This document shows positions 1 to 8,161 of a DNA stretch of 64,000 nt, piece by piece. This stretch comes from an uncultured Eubacterium sp. GTDB lineage: Bacteria > Bacillota > Clostridia > Lachnospirales > CAG-274. A model generated the notes under the pieces. That model saw only the letters and a list, made by a program, of their open reading frames with translations. It did no database searches and was not told the DNA's origin. Each line of letters starts with the position of its first letter. Positions within the stretch are counted from its first letter, which is position 1. The DNA is taken from the NCBI GenBank assembly GCA_900545305.1, contig UQYD01000007.1, forward strand, positions 1-64,000. Direction: 5' to 3'. Both the position numbers and the translations under genes were made by a program.

Positions 1-1415
1 TAGGTAGCCCAACCTAAGGCTAATTCACTTAAATCTCCAGTACCAACTACAAAACCTCTATACTTTGATGCCATATCCATAAGAATTTGAGTTCTTTCTC
101 TGGCTTGTGAGTTTTCGTATGTCAAATCCTTTACATTTTCATCGTGACCAATATCAGAGAAATGCTGTTTTACAGCCTTTTTGATATTAACTTCTATTAA
201 AGTAGCACCTAATGCCTTTGTAAGCTCTACAGCATTGTTGTAAGTTCTGTCAGTTGTACCAAAGCAAGGCATTGTAACACATATTATGCCTTTTTTGTCT
301 AAACCGGCAAGTTCAAAGGCTTTGTTTGCTACAATAAGAGCTTGTGTAGAATCAAGACCACCACTTATACCAATAACAACATTTTTAGTTCCAATGTGTT
401 CTATTCTCTTTTTTAAGCCTAAAGCCTGAATGTTAAGTATTTCATCACATCTCTTATCTCTAGCCTGTAAATCACTTGGTACAAATGGGTGAGGGTCGAA
501 AAATCTATCAACTTCCCCATTATTTTCTTCAAATTCAAAATTAACATAAGTATAACCAGTTGTGTTAAGTCTGAAAGAGGTATTTTTCTGTCTTTCAGAG
601 GCTATTTTAAATACATCAACATCCCCATATACTATACCATTTTCAAATCTCTTGGCAGTTGCAAGTACAGTACCGTTTTCACAAATAATATTGTGACCGG
701 AGAAAACTACGTCAGTTGTGGACTCTCCATATCCAGCACAAGTATAGATATATGAAGAAATAGTTTTAGCAGATTGACTGCTTACAAGAGAAAGCCTGTA
801 GCTGTCTTTTCCTGTAATTTCATTTCCGGCTGATGGATTTGCAATAATAGTTGCACCTGCAAGACTATGATTAGAAGAAGGAGGAATAACACTCCATAAA
901 TCTTCACAAATTTCAACAGCTAATGAAAATTCAGGTATGTTTTCAGCCTGTACAATAATTTTTGTACCGAAAGGTACAGTATCCCCTAAAATATCTACAT
1001 AAACTGTTTCATCAAGGGCTTCTTCAAACCATCTTTTTTCATAAAATTCATTATAGTTAGGTAAGAAACTCTTTGAAATAAGAGCAAGAATGTGTCCTTT
1101 ATACAATACAGCACCACAGTTATACAATTTACCTTTGTATTGATAAGGCATACCTAAAACAATCAGTGTATTTATATCTTTTGTTTCGCATTTAATTTTA
1201 TCTAAGGCTTTCATTGATGAAGAAATAAGTGTTCTTTGACCAAATAAATCCCCACAAGTATAGCCAGTAATTACAAGCTCAGGGAAAACTATTATTTCAG
1301 TATTGTTTTCATATGCTGTTTTAACATTTTTTATTATATTATCAGCATTAAAATCGCAATCGCAAACCTTAATATCAGGTGTGGCAGCAGCAGTTCTTAT
1401 AAAACCGTATTTCAT
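1..1415 (-). CDS. nadE: Glutamine-dependent NAD+ synthetase, N-terminal 471 residues (runs off left edge)
   Basis: Makes NAD+ from deamido-NAD+, ATP and glutamine-derived ammonia in the cytoplasm. Translating the minus strand from the ATG at 1415 gives 471 open codons. An N-terminal nitrilase-type glutaminase domain shows the expected catalytic residues: Glu46 in FPELVITGY, Lys in KSFLPNY, and Cys in EICEDLW. A synthetase domain follows with the ATP-pyrophosphatase loop GISGGLDST near residue 350 and the GTGDLSELALGW motif at the edge. A GGAGG ribosome site sits just before the ATG. Family members have about 640 residues, so roughly 170 C-terminal residues lie outside the window. No stop or frameshift was seen. 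Identification is firm. Confidence 0.95.
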   Translation of the reverse strand, partial: MKYGFIRTAAATPDIKVCDCDFNADNIIKNVKTAYENNTEIIVFPELVITGYTCGDLFGQRTLISSSMKALDKIKCETKDINTLIVLGMPYQYKGKLYNCGAVLYKGHILALISKSFLPNYNEFYEKRWFEEALDETVYVDILGDTVPFGTKIIVQAENIPEFSLAVEICEDLWSVIPPSSNHSLAGATIIANPSAGNEITGKDSYRLSLVSSQSAKTISSYIYTCAGYGESTTDVVFSGHNIICENGTVLATAKRFENGIVYGDVDVFKIASERQKNTSFRLNTTGYTYVNFEFEENNGEVDRFFDPHPFVPSDLQARDKRCDEILNIQALGLKKRIEHIGTKNVVIGISGGLDSTQALIVANKAFELAGLDKKGIICVTMPCFGTTDRTYNNAVELTKALGATLIEVNIKKAVKQHFSDIGHDENVKDLTYENSQARERTQILMDMASKYRGFVVGTGDLSELALGWAT

Positions 1416-1552
1416 AAAAGACGACCTCCATACAATAATTATTTTTATTGTATACCATTTTTCAAAAAAAAGCCATAAAAATTTATAAAATTTACTGAAA
1501 AAATACATTGGCTATTTTTTACATAAATTAGTTTTTTTGATTGTAAAATTTG

Positions 1553-1581
1553 TTGATTTTTTTAGATAGGTTTGCTATAAT
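1553..1581 (+). promoter_or_regulatory. Sigma-A-type promoter for glgC-glgD
   Basis: TTGATT (1553-1558), a 17-base spacer, then TATAAT (1576-1581). It lies about 130 bases before the glgC start, leaving a leader that contains the hairpin at 1592-1628. The match is by eye; the start site is inferred. Confidence 0.65.
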
Positions 1582-1591
1582 GTAATTAAGT

Positions 1592-1628
1592 AATTACAAG
1601 GTGTAACTTTTATTGCTTGTAATTTTTT
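1592..1628 (+). terminator. Terminator-like hairpin in the glgC leader (possible attenuator)
   Basis: AATTACAAG (1592-1600) pairs with CTTGTAATT (1616-1624) around a 15-base loop and is followed by a T run (1623-1628). It sits between the predicted promoter and the glgC ribosome site, so it could attenuate the operon. The stem is AT-rich (two GC pairs), so strength is doubtful. Confidence 0.4.
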
Positions 1629-1714
1629 CATTTATTATGCGATTTCTATTTGTTGAATATTACTTTTGCTTGTGATATGATTGACTTATGGATATTGAAT
1701 GGAGGGATGTATTT

Positions 1715-2992
1715 ATGAAGAGAAACGAGATGATGGCCATGCTTCTTGCAGGTGGTCAGGGTAGTAGACTTGGTATTCTTACTATGGACAAGGCTAAGCC
1801 GGCAGTTGCTTTTGGAGGTAAATATAGAATTATTGACTTCCCAATGAGTAATTGCGTAAACTCTGGTGTTGATACAGTTGGTGTACTTACACAGTATCAG
1901 CCATTGACATTAAATGCACATATTGGTATTGGTGTGCCTTGGGACTTAGATAGAGTAAATGGTGGTGTTTCAATACTTGCACCACATATGAGAGAGGGCG
2001 AAATAGGTTCTTGGTATTCTGGTACAGCTAATGCTATTTATCAGAATATTGACTATATTGACTCTTGTAATCCGGAATATGTACTTATACTTTCAGGTGA
2101 CCATATTTACAAGATGGATTATGCAGCAATGCTTAAATACCATAAGGAAAATAATGCTGATGCCACTATTGCAGTATTAGAAGTACCTATGGAAGATGCT
2201 AGTCGTTTTGGTATTATGAATGCCGATGAAAATGACAAGATTTATGAATTTGAAGAAAAGCCTGAACATCCAAAGAGCAACCTTGCTAGTATGGGTATTT
2301 ACATATTCACTTGGTCAAATTTAAGAAAGGCTCTTATTGAAGATGAAAAAATTCATCCGGACAGTGACTTTGGTAAGCATATTATTCCTAAGATGCTTGG
2401 AGAAAATCAGAGCCTTTATGCCTATAGATTTAAGGACTACTGGAAAGATGTAGGTACTATTGAATCTTACTGGGCTGCAAATATGGAACTTATTAAGACT
2501 TTACCTGAATTTAATCTTTACGAAGATTTCTGGAAGATTTACACTAAGAGTGATTATCAGCCACCACAGTACACAGGAGATAATGCTTCTATAAAGACTT
2601 CTATAGTTTCAGAAGGTGCTCAGATTTATGGTTCTATTGAACATTGTGTAATAAGTAAAAATGTAACTATTGAAGAAGGTGCTGTAGTTAAAGACTCAAT
2701 TATTATGGAAGGCTGTGTAATTGGTAAGAATGCTGTTCTTGACAGAGTAATTGTTGACCAGAATACAGTTATTGGTGATAACGTAAAGATGGGTCTTTGG
2801 GATAACATTCCTAATGAACAGAAACCTAAGATTTACAACACAGGTATTACAGTAATTGGTAGTGATACTGTTGTCCCTGACAATATTGAAATAGGTAAGA
2901 ATTGTGTTGTTTATGGAAAGACTACTGCTGAAGATTATAGCGAATCTAAACTTCCAAGTGGTCAGTCAGTTATTATTGAGGGGGCGATGTAA
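1715..2992 (+). CDS. glgC: Glucose-1-phosphate adenylyltransferase (catalytic subunit GlgC)
   Basis: Forms ADP-glucose from glucose-1-phosphate and ATP, the committed step of bacterial glycogen synthesis. The 425-residue product has the nucleotidyltransferase motif LLAGGQGSRLG near the N-terminus, the GDHIYKMDY motif with the catalytic Asp, WYSGTANAIYQN, FEEKP, and a C-terminal left-handed beta-helix. An upstream in-frame ATG at 1688 is possible, but the GGAGGG at 1701-1706 is well placed for 1715, which also gives the usual N-terminus. glgD starts within the stop codon (TAATG), so the two are translationally coupled. In this family GlgC and GlgD form a heteromeric enzyme. Confidence 0.95.
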   Translation: MKRNEMMAMLLAGGQGSRLGILTMDKAKPAVAFGGKYRIIDFPMSNCVNSGVDTVGVLTQYQPLTLNAHIGIGVPWDLDRVNGGVSILAPHMREGEIGSWYSGTANAIYQNIDYIDSCNPEYVLILSGDHIYKMDYAAMLKYHKENNADATIAVLEVPMEDASRFGIMNADENDKIYEFEEKPEHPKSNLASMGIYIFTWSNLRKALIEDEKIHPDSDFGKHIIPKMLGENQSLYAYRFKDYWKDVGTIESYWAANMELIKTLPEFNLYEDFWKIYTKSDYQPPQYTGDNASIKTSIVSEGAQIYGSIEHCVISKNVTIEEGAVVKDSIIMEGCVIGKNAVLDRVIVDQNTVIGDNVKMGLWDNIPNEQKPKIYNTGITVIGSDTVVPDNIEIGKNCVVYGKTTAEDYSESKLPSGQSVIIEGAM

Positions 2993-4104
2993 TGAGAGCC
3001 ATAGGTATTATTTTAGCAGGTGGAAATAGTGAAAGATTAAAGGACCTCTGTAAGGTAAGAGCTATTGCAGCAATGCCGGTTGTTAGTTCTTACAGAGCAA
3101 TAGATTTTTCTTTAAGTAATATGTCTAATTCCGGTATTAAGAAGGTTGCTGTTATTACACAGTTCAATTCTCGTAGCCTTCAGGACCACCTTTCATCAGC
3201 AAAGTGGTGGGAATTAGATAGAAAAGAGGGTGGTCTTTACATATTCACACCTTTCTTATCAAATGACAATAATTTCTGGTTTAGAGGTATTGCTGACTCA
3301 ATTTATCAGAATATCAGCTATTTAAAGAGAAGTCACGAACCTTATGTTGTAATTTGTTCTGGTGAAGCTATCTATAAGATGGATTATTCAGAAGTATTAC
3401 AGTACCACATTGATAAGGCTGCTGACTTAACAATAGTTTATAAGAATGTATCTCGCACAAATAAGGATGTACACGATTATGGTGTTATGACTTTTGGCGA
3501 AAACAACAAACTTGAAACATTTGAAGAAAAGCCAATAGATGCTAAGAGTTCTAATATTTCATTAGGTATCTATGTAATAAAGAGAACTCTCCTTATTAAG
3601 CTTTTGGAAAATGCCATTCCAAAGGGATATTATGACTTTGTAAAGGATATTATCTTAAGAAATAAGGACAAGATTGATATTTATGGTTATGAATTTGACG
3701 GTTATTGGAACACTCTCAATTCTGTAAATTCTTATATGGAAACAAATATGGACTTCTTAAACAGAGATGTTCGTAAAATCCTTACTCAGGAACCATTTAT
3801 TGCATCAAAACCTAGTGATGACCCTCCAGCAAAGTATAACCCAACAGCAGAAGTTACAAATACTCTTGTAGGTACAGGCTCTATTATTGACGGTAATGTA
3901 AAGAATTCTGTACTTTTCAGAAAGGTATTTGTAGGCGAAGGTGCAACTGTTGAAAACTCTGTAATTATGAAGAGTTCTTATATCGGTAAAGGTTGCGTAA
4001 TCAAAAATGCAATTATTGATAAGGAAGTTGTTATTAGTGACAACAAAGAAATTATAGGTACAGAGGAAGAACCTATCGTTATTGGTAAGGGACAGGTTAT
4101 ATAA
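2992..4104 (+). CDS. glgD: Glucose-1-phosphate adenylyltransferase regulatory subunit GlgD
   Basis: GlgD partners GlgC and modulates its activity. This 370-residue protein is a GlgC paralogue with weakened catalytic motifs. The N-terminal loop reads LAGGNSERLKDL rather than GGxGxRL, and the position of the catalytic Asp in GDHIYKMDY is altered (SGEAIYKMDY, Asp to Glu). WxRGIADSIYQN and EEKP are kept, and a C-terminal beta-helix is present. The one-base overlap with glgC shows coupled expression at equal stoichiometry. The loss of the Asp fits the family view of GlgD as non-catalytic; that is inference for this protein. Confidence 0.93.
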   Translation: MRAIGIILAGGNSERLKDLCKVRAIAAMPVVSSYRAIDFSLSNMSNSGIKKVAVITQFNSRSLQDHLSSAKWWELDRKEGGLYIFTPFLSNDNNFWFRGIADSIYQNISYLKRSHEPYVVICSGEAIYKMDYSEVLQYHIDKAADLTIVYKNVSRTNKDVHDYGVMTFGENNKLETFEEKPIDAKSSNISLGIYVIKRTLLIKLLENAIPKGYYDFVKDIILRNKDKIDIYGYEFDGYWNTLNSVNSYMETNMDFLNRDVRKILTQEPFIASKPSDDPPAKYNPTAEVTNTLVGTGSIIDGNVKNSVLFRKVFVGEGATVENSVIMKSSYIGKGCVIKNAIIDKEVVISDNKEIIGTEEEPIVIGKGQVI

Positions 4105-4110
4105 AATAAT

Positions 4111-4359
4111 ATGTGGAATTTGATATGTTGGATGATATTGGGTGCTTTTGCCGGTGGATTTGCCAACAAAATAATGAATAATGGTAAGAGAGGCTGTTTA
4201 ACTAACATTGTAATTGGTGTTGCCGGTAGTTTAATAGGTGGCTGGTTAGGGTCACTTATTGGATTTACTGCACATTCGCCTTTTAGTATTAAAGGTTGTT
4301 TTATTGCTGTTGTTGGTGCTTGTTTCTTAATTATTATATCCCGAATTATAACTAAATAA
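4111..4359 (+). CDS. GlsB/YeaQ/YmgE-family small membrane protein
   Basis: An 82-residue protein with three hydrophobic segments and the glycine-rich pattern GAFAGGFANKI, then GVAGSLIGGWLG. This is typical of the transglycosylase-associated (GlsB/YeaQ) stress protein family; the biochemical role is unknown. It follows glgD by six bases, so it is probably co-transcribed, although its ribosome site is weak. A terminator follows directly. A role in glycogen metabolism is not implied by sequence. Confidence 0.75.
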   Translation: MWNLICWMILGAFAGGFANKIMNNGKRGCLTNIVIGVAGSLIGGWLGSLIGFTAHSPFSIKGCFIAVVGACFLIIISRIITK

Positions 4360-4362
4360 ATT

Positions 4363-4396
4363 AAAGCCACTACAATATTTTGTAGTGGCTTTTAAT
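4363..4396 (+). terminator. Rho-independent terminator after the glg operon
   Basis: A 12-bp perfect stem, AAAGCCACTACA (4363-4374) with TGTAGTGGCTTT (4381-4392), six-base loop, T-rich 3' side. Confidence 0.88.
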
Positions 4397-4497
4397 AATG
4401 AATCGGGAAGATTGACCCGATGGCTTGCTTGCAAGCCACAAATTAATGGAATTAATTTGTTCTGACAAATGAATCGGGAAGATAAATCCGATGGCTT
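4396..4497 (+). repeat. Triple-hairpin intergenic repeat, locus A (one full unit plus a truncated unit)
   Basis: The first unit holds hairpin 1 (ATCGGG/CCCGAT), hairpin 2 (GGCTTG/CAAGCC) and hairpin 3 (ACAAATTAAT/ATTAATTTGT), ending TTCTGA. The second unit has only hairpin 1 (ATCGGG/TCCGAT) and the first arm GGCTT, and stops next to the MATE gene end. Hairpin 1 shows a compensating change compared with the other loci (ATCGGA/TCCGAT). No coding capacity. Confidence 0.85.
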
Positions 4498-4499
4498 AA

Positions 4500-5837
4500 T
4501 TACTGAAACATCTCTTTATGCTTTTTTCTATACCAGAAATAGTAAGAGTATTCTACTACTAACATAGCAATCCAGCCGATACCGGAAGCAAAAGCTATAC
4601 CTTCAATACCCATTGACGGAGAAAGTATAAATGTGAATATTACTCTTATGGTTATTTGCATAGAAGTGCTAATAAATGTAATAGACATATTGCCTAAACC
4701 CCTGAAATAGCCCTGAAGTCCATTTGTAAGACCGGATAGACAATAGAGGAATGCCATTACAGAAAGGTATTTAACACCTTCAGTAATCATTTGGTGGTCA
4801 CTTTCAGAACCAAACAATGACATAAGGTTTGTTTTAAATAATGTAATTACTGTACATATGAATATCCAGTATATTATTTCTATTACAAGTCCTTTAGGTA
4901 AGGCGAGTTTAACTCGCTTTTTCTCTTTTGCACCTCTGTTTTGTGCTGTAAATGTCATCATAGAATGGGAAATACTTTGTTCCGGAATAAGGGCAAAGTT
5001 TTCTATTTTACTGGCAGCATTAAAGGCAGCAATTACAGAAACACCATGGTAGTTTACAGCACTTTGTATAAATAATTTACCAAAAGGCTGACAGCATTGT
5101 TGGAGTGCTGTAATAGAACCCAAGCTAAATGTTCTGTTTATTAATCTTCGGTTAAACTTAAAGTGCTTTCGTTCTACATGGAGCATAGGTACTTTTCTGA
5201 ATACATATACCATACACAGAACTGCAGAAATACCCTCGGCAATAACAGTTGCAAGACCAGCACCAATAACACTCATATTAAATATTCTTATGAATATGTA
5301 ATCAAGACAGCCATTTAAAACAGATGAAATGGCTAAAAAGTTTATAGGTGTTTTGGAATCTCCTATACTTCTCAAACCAGCAGAATAAATATTGTAAAGA
5401 CAGGTAAAAGGTGCACCAATAAAGACAAGTTTTAAATAACTGTTGGCATCAGCCATTATTTCTGGTGGGGTCTGTATTAGTTTCAAAATGGTATTTGAAA
5501 GCAAAAGACCTAGAATTACAATAATAGCAGTAATACCCATACCAATAGAAATAGTAGTTGCAAATTCGTTTTTGATGTCTTCATATATTTTAGCACCAAA
5601 AAACTCGCTCATAAGTACAGACGCACCAATGCAAATACCACTTATACCAAGTATAAGCATATTTACAATAGGGTCAGATGTACCAACGGCAGCTAAGGCT
5701 TTTGTTCCGGCAAATTTACCTACTATAATTGAGTCTACAGCGTTGTAAGTAAGCTGAAAAATATTACCTAGTATTATAGGAATTGAAAATTGGACAATAT
5801 GATTATATATATTGCCTTTGGTCATATCTCTAATCAT
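4500..5837 (-). CDS. MATE-family multidrug/sodium antiporter
   Basis: A 445-residue integral membrane protein with about 12 hydrophobic segments in two related halves, typical of MATE cation-coupled exporters. The start MIRDMTKGNIYNHIVQFSIP and the segment NIFQLTYNAVDSIIVGKFAG match the family N-terminal signature (QxxY...D..VGxxAG). An AAGGAG site lies 9 bases before the ATG at 5837. It is transcribed divergently from the YgjP-like gene. Substrate cannot be told from sequence. No resistance gene lies beside it. Confidence 0.92.
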   Translation of the reverse strand: MIRDMTKGNIYNHIVQFSIPIILGNIFQLTYNAVDSIIVGKFAGTKALAAVGTSDPIVNMLILGISGICIGASVLMSEFFGAKIYEDIKNEFATTISIGMGITAIIVILGLLLSNTILKLIQTPPEIMADANSYLKLVFIGAPFTCLYNIYSAGLRSIGDSKTPINFLAISSVLNGCLDYIFIRIFNMSVIGAGLATVIAEGISAVLCMVYVFRKVPMLHVERKHFKFNRRLINRTFSLGSITALQQCCQPFGKLFIQSAVNYHGVSVIAAFNAASKIENFALIPEQSISHSMMTFTAQNRGAKEKKRVKLALPKGLVIEIIYWIFICTVITLFKTNLMSLFGSESDHQMITEGVKYLSVMAFLYCLSGLTNGLQGYFRGLGNMSITFISTSMQITIRVIFTFILSPSMGIEGIAFASGIGWIAMLVVEYSYYFWYRKKHKEMFQ

Positions 5838-5907
5838 AAATAATTACTCCTTTGTAATGTATTTGATTATAGAATGTAAAATAAATTTTGTCAACAGAGG
5901 AAATAGT

Positions 5908-6603
5908 ATGGAAAAAAGAACTATCAGAACAGGAAATATTGAAATAACATATATTTTGACACGAAAAAAAGTAAAGAATATTAATATGAGAGTAAAAGCT
6001 GACGGTAATGTATATGTGTCAGCCAGTAACAGAGTTTCTGTGGATTACATAGATAGATTTGTGAAATCTAAGGCTGAATTTATAATGAAAGCTATAGTAA
6101 AAATGCAATTAAAACAAAATAAACCTCTTTCATATAATGACGGAGAAAAATGCAAGGTTTGGGGCAATCCATGTCAGCTTAAGATAATTGAGGATAGTAG
6201 AGAAAGAGTAGAATATACTGACTTTGTTGTAACTGTATTTGTTAAAAATATAGAAGACAAGGCAAAAGTAGAAAAGTTATATTTAAAATGGCAAAGAGAA
6301 CAAGTGGAAAAGCTGGCACAGGATATTTCAAAGAGGGTATATCCAATATATAAGAAATTTACAACTTTTCCAAATATGAAAATCAGACTTATGAAAAGTC
6401 TATGGGGTTCTTGCAATAGAAGAACTAACACTATTACTTTAAATTTAAGGCTTTTTGAGTATAATACAAAGTGTTTGTTGTATGTTTTGATACATGAATA
6501 TACTCATTACATACACCCAAACCATTCAAAAGAATTTCATAAGGCAGTTTGTAGTGTAATGCCAAATTGGAAAGAATATGACAATATGCTTAAACAAAAA
6601 TAA
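5908..6603 (+). CDS. YgjP-like (DUF45) M48-type metallopeptidase
   Basis: A 231-residue protein of the YgjP/DUF45 family. The zinc-protease motif HEYTHYIHPNHSKEFH carries HExxH plus a third His. It is preceded by KSLWGSCNRRTNTITLNLRL, which matches the family pattern. Its in vivo substrate is not known. The ATG at 5908 has AGAGGA just upstream. An earlier in-frame start at 5812 would overlap the divergent MATE gene and is less likely. The product appears cytoplasmic, with no signal peptide or membrane segment. Confidence 0.85.
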   Translation: MEKRTIRTGNIEITYILTRKKVKNINMRVKADGNVYVSASNRVSVDYIDRFVKSKAEFIMKAIVKMQLKQNKPLSYNDGEKCKVWGNPCQLKIIEDSRERVEYTDFVVTVFVKNIEDKAKVEKLYLKWQREQVEKLAQDISKRVYPIYKKFTTFPNMKIRLMKSLWGSCNRRTNTITLNLRLFEYNTKCLLYVLIHEYTHYIHPNHSKEFHKAVCSVMPNWKEYDNMLKQK

Positions 6604-6634
6604 TTATTAATTATAATAGAAAGGATTTAAATAT

Positions 6635-6961
6635 ATGTCTATAAATACGACGAAAATATGTGATGATTTAGAAATAGCAGATGAAGGAACTACAGTAATA
6701 GCTTATAATAAAAATAATGAAAAGGTAATAGTTCCTTATGGGGTTTTAGAGTGGAGAAATGTATATGATGACGGGGACGATTGGGACCTTCCATTGTTTT
6801 TAAAACTTTCAGAAATCAGTAGTCAGCTTATAGCTAAAGGATATAAGCCAACTTTTTTTGTTTGGTGGGATATGGGATTGTCTGGAAAAATATATGCCTA
6901 TACAAATGAAGAAGATAACTCTCACTGGAAAGAATACGGCGAAACAATAGGGTATGCATAA
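6635..6961 (+). CDS. Hypothetical protein, 108 residues
   Basis: Not recognised. It is an acidic, soluble-looking protein rich in Trp, Tyr and Asp (for example WRNVYDDGDDWDLP and FFVWWDMG), with no signal peptide or membrane segment. A GAAAGGA site precedes the ATG, and a strong terminator follows within 5 bases of the stop. It lies 31 bases after the YgjP-like gene, so the two may be co-transcribed. Codon use resembles the neighbours. Confidence 0.7.
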   Translation: MSINTTKICDDLEIADEGTTVIAYNKNNEKVIVPYGVLEWRNVYDDGDDWDLPLFLKLSEISSQLIAKGYKPTFFVWWDMGLSGKIYAYTNEEDNSHWKEYGETIGYA

Positions 6962-6964
6962 AAT

Positions 6965-7003
6965 AAAAAAAGTTTTACACCGTAGGGATGTAAAACTTTT
7001 TTT
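6965..7003 (+). terminator. Rho-independent terminator
   Basis: AAAAAGTTTTACA pairs with TGTAAAACTTTTT around CCGTAGGGA, followed by further T. It ends the YgjP-like/hypothetical unit. Confidence 0.88.
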
Positions 7004-7005
7004 GA

Positions 7006-7149
7006 TAGTGAATCGGAAAGATAAATCCGATGGCTTGCTTGTCAAGCCACAAATTAACACAGTTAATTTGTTCTGAATAGTGAATCGGAAAGATAAATCC
7101 GATGGCTTGCTTGTCAAGCCACAAATTAACACAGTTAATTTGTTCTGAA
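7006..7149 (+). repeat. Triple-hairpin intergenic repeat, locus B (two identical 72-bp units)
   Basis: Two perfect tandem copies, 7006-7077 and 7078-7149. Each has hairpin 1 ATCGGA/TCCGAT, hairpin 2 GGCTTG/CAAGCC (loop CTTGT) and hairpin 3 ACAAATTAAC/GTTAATTTGT (loop ACA), then TTCTGAA. The perfect identity suggests a recent duplication, while other loci differ. It lies between a terminator and the end of the convergent AnfO-like gene. Confidence 0.93.
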
Positions 7150-7151
7150 TA

Positions 7152-7787
7152 TTAGTTATCGCCACAAAGTTTTCTTGTGACAGTAATCATATATCTACCG
7201 TTAATTTTAGAAACAAAACTATCAAGATGCTTTGTTTCAAGGAAAGTATCAAGCCAAGGAATAGACTTAGATGCTCTAATATTGAGAGTAGAAAATCTAT
7301 CTTTGCTAATAAAAGGCATTAATACTTCTTTAGCTGTTACGCCAGGATAGTCCTTCTGTAAAGAGATAAGGTCAAGAAAATACTGACCCTGACTATCAAC
7401 GGCTGTAGGGTTTGCTGGAACTTTAAAGTCGCCATCAACTTCAATTTCCTTTTTACCGGAAATGTACTGGCTTTCAATCTTCTTTAAGAGTCCCTTTCCA
7501 AAATTATGGGCTGTAGCAACGGCTACGTTATTTTTAAGAAATTCGTTGTAGAATAAATCACTGAAAGACTTACCTACAATAACATCTATATTACCTAACT
7601 GCTTTAGTAGTTCCTTAGCATATAACTCAGGTTGGTCAATAGATGAGAAAATAACTTCGCTGAGAGTAAATCTGTCTACGGCCTTCCATTTATTATTAAT
7701 TTTGGAATAAACAGAGACAAACCTTCCGCTAGTTACATCGCTAAGCATATTTGTTGCGTCAAAAAATGCTGCAATTCTTGTATTCAT
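7152..7787 (-). CDS. AnfO-family protein (Fe-only nitrogenase accessory-like)
   Basis: A 211-residue soluble protein. The N-terminal pattern (IAAFFDATN...FVSVYSKINNKWK), the central GNIDVIVGKSFSDLFYNEF and the C-terminal GQYFLDLISLQKDYPG...KEVLMPFI...IPWL resemble the AnfO family. The family is named from Fe-only nitrogenase loci but is common in Clostridia without nitrogenase. No nif, vnf or anf gene is in this window, so a nitrogenase role is not supported here. GGAGG is well spaced before the ATG at 7787. The family assignment is from remembered motifs and is moderately secure. Confidence 0.55.
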   Translation of the reverse strand: MNTRIAAFFDATNMLSDVTSGRFVSVYSKINNKWKAVDRFTLSEVIFSSIDQPELYAKELLKQLGNIDVIVGKSFSDLFYNEFLKNNVAVATAHNFGKGLLKKIESQYISGKKEIEVDGDFKVPANPTAVDSQGQYFLDLISLQKDYPGVTAKEVLMPFISKDRFSTLNIRASKSIPWLDTFLETKHLDSFVSKINGRYMITVTRKLCGDN

Positions 7788-8161
7788 TTAAGAACACCTC
7801 CAATAAAAACAATAGTGACTTAAACCATTTGGTTCTCCAATTTATCCACGAATATAATGGTATCATAATGAAAAATAAAAATCAATAAAAATCTGATAAC
7901 ATTTTCACATAGTAATAAATTTCGTGTAAATTGAATAGTTTTGACACGAATTTCCAATAAAATACAGACTTTTTTCATTATCATATTTTTTGTAGGGATA
8001 ATTATTATACAAATTTATCACCTAATTTTTGGTTAATATAATGGTATAAAAGTATATATTAACAAAATTGTAAGGTATAAAATTCAATTAAAACATTGAA
8101 TTAAATAGGATTTTACAGTATACTAATACAGGTTTGTAGTTAAATAGTCCGGAGGTTGAAA
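7788..8161. other. 374-bp AT-rich intergenic region with divergent promoters
   Basis: No gene seen. On the minus strand a possible promoter for the AnfO-like gene is TTGATT (7885-7880), 17 bases, TACCAT (7862-7857). A small dyad AACCA/TGGTT (7823-7834) lies between it and the ribosome site. In the middle, TTCGTGT (7921-7927) and ACACGAA (7944-7950) form an inverted repeat around 16 bases that could be an operator. The promoter for the ydcF-type gene is listed separately. Confidence 0.45.
8096..8124 (+). promoter_or_regulatory. Promoter for the ydcF-methyltransferase-hslO operon
   Basis: TTGAAT (8096-8101), 17-base spacer, TATACT (8119-8124), about 38 bases before the start codon of the first gene. 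Confidence 0.65.

Noticed and set aside
1688..1714. Longer GlgC starting at 1688
   Set aside because: The ribosome site GGAGGG lies inside that extension and fits the ATG at 1715.
7006..7149. CRISPR array suggested by tandem repeats
   Set aside because: The two 72-bp units abut without unique spacers, are themselves palindromic, and no cas gene is near.
6809..7165. Minus-strand reading frame with a repeated 24-residue peptide
   Set aside because: It is only the translation of the tandem 72-bp repeat plus the antisense of a real gene; no ribosome site or codon signature.
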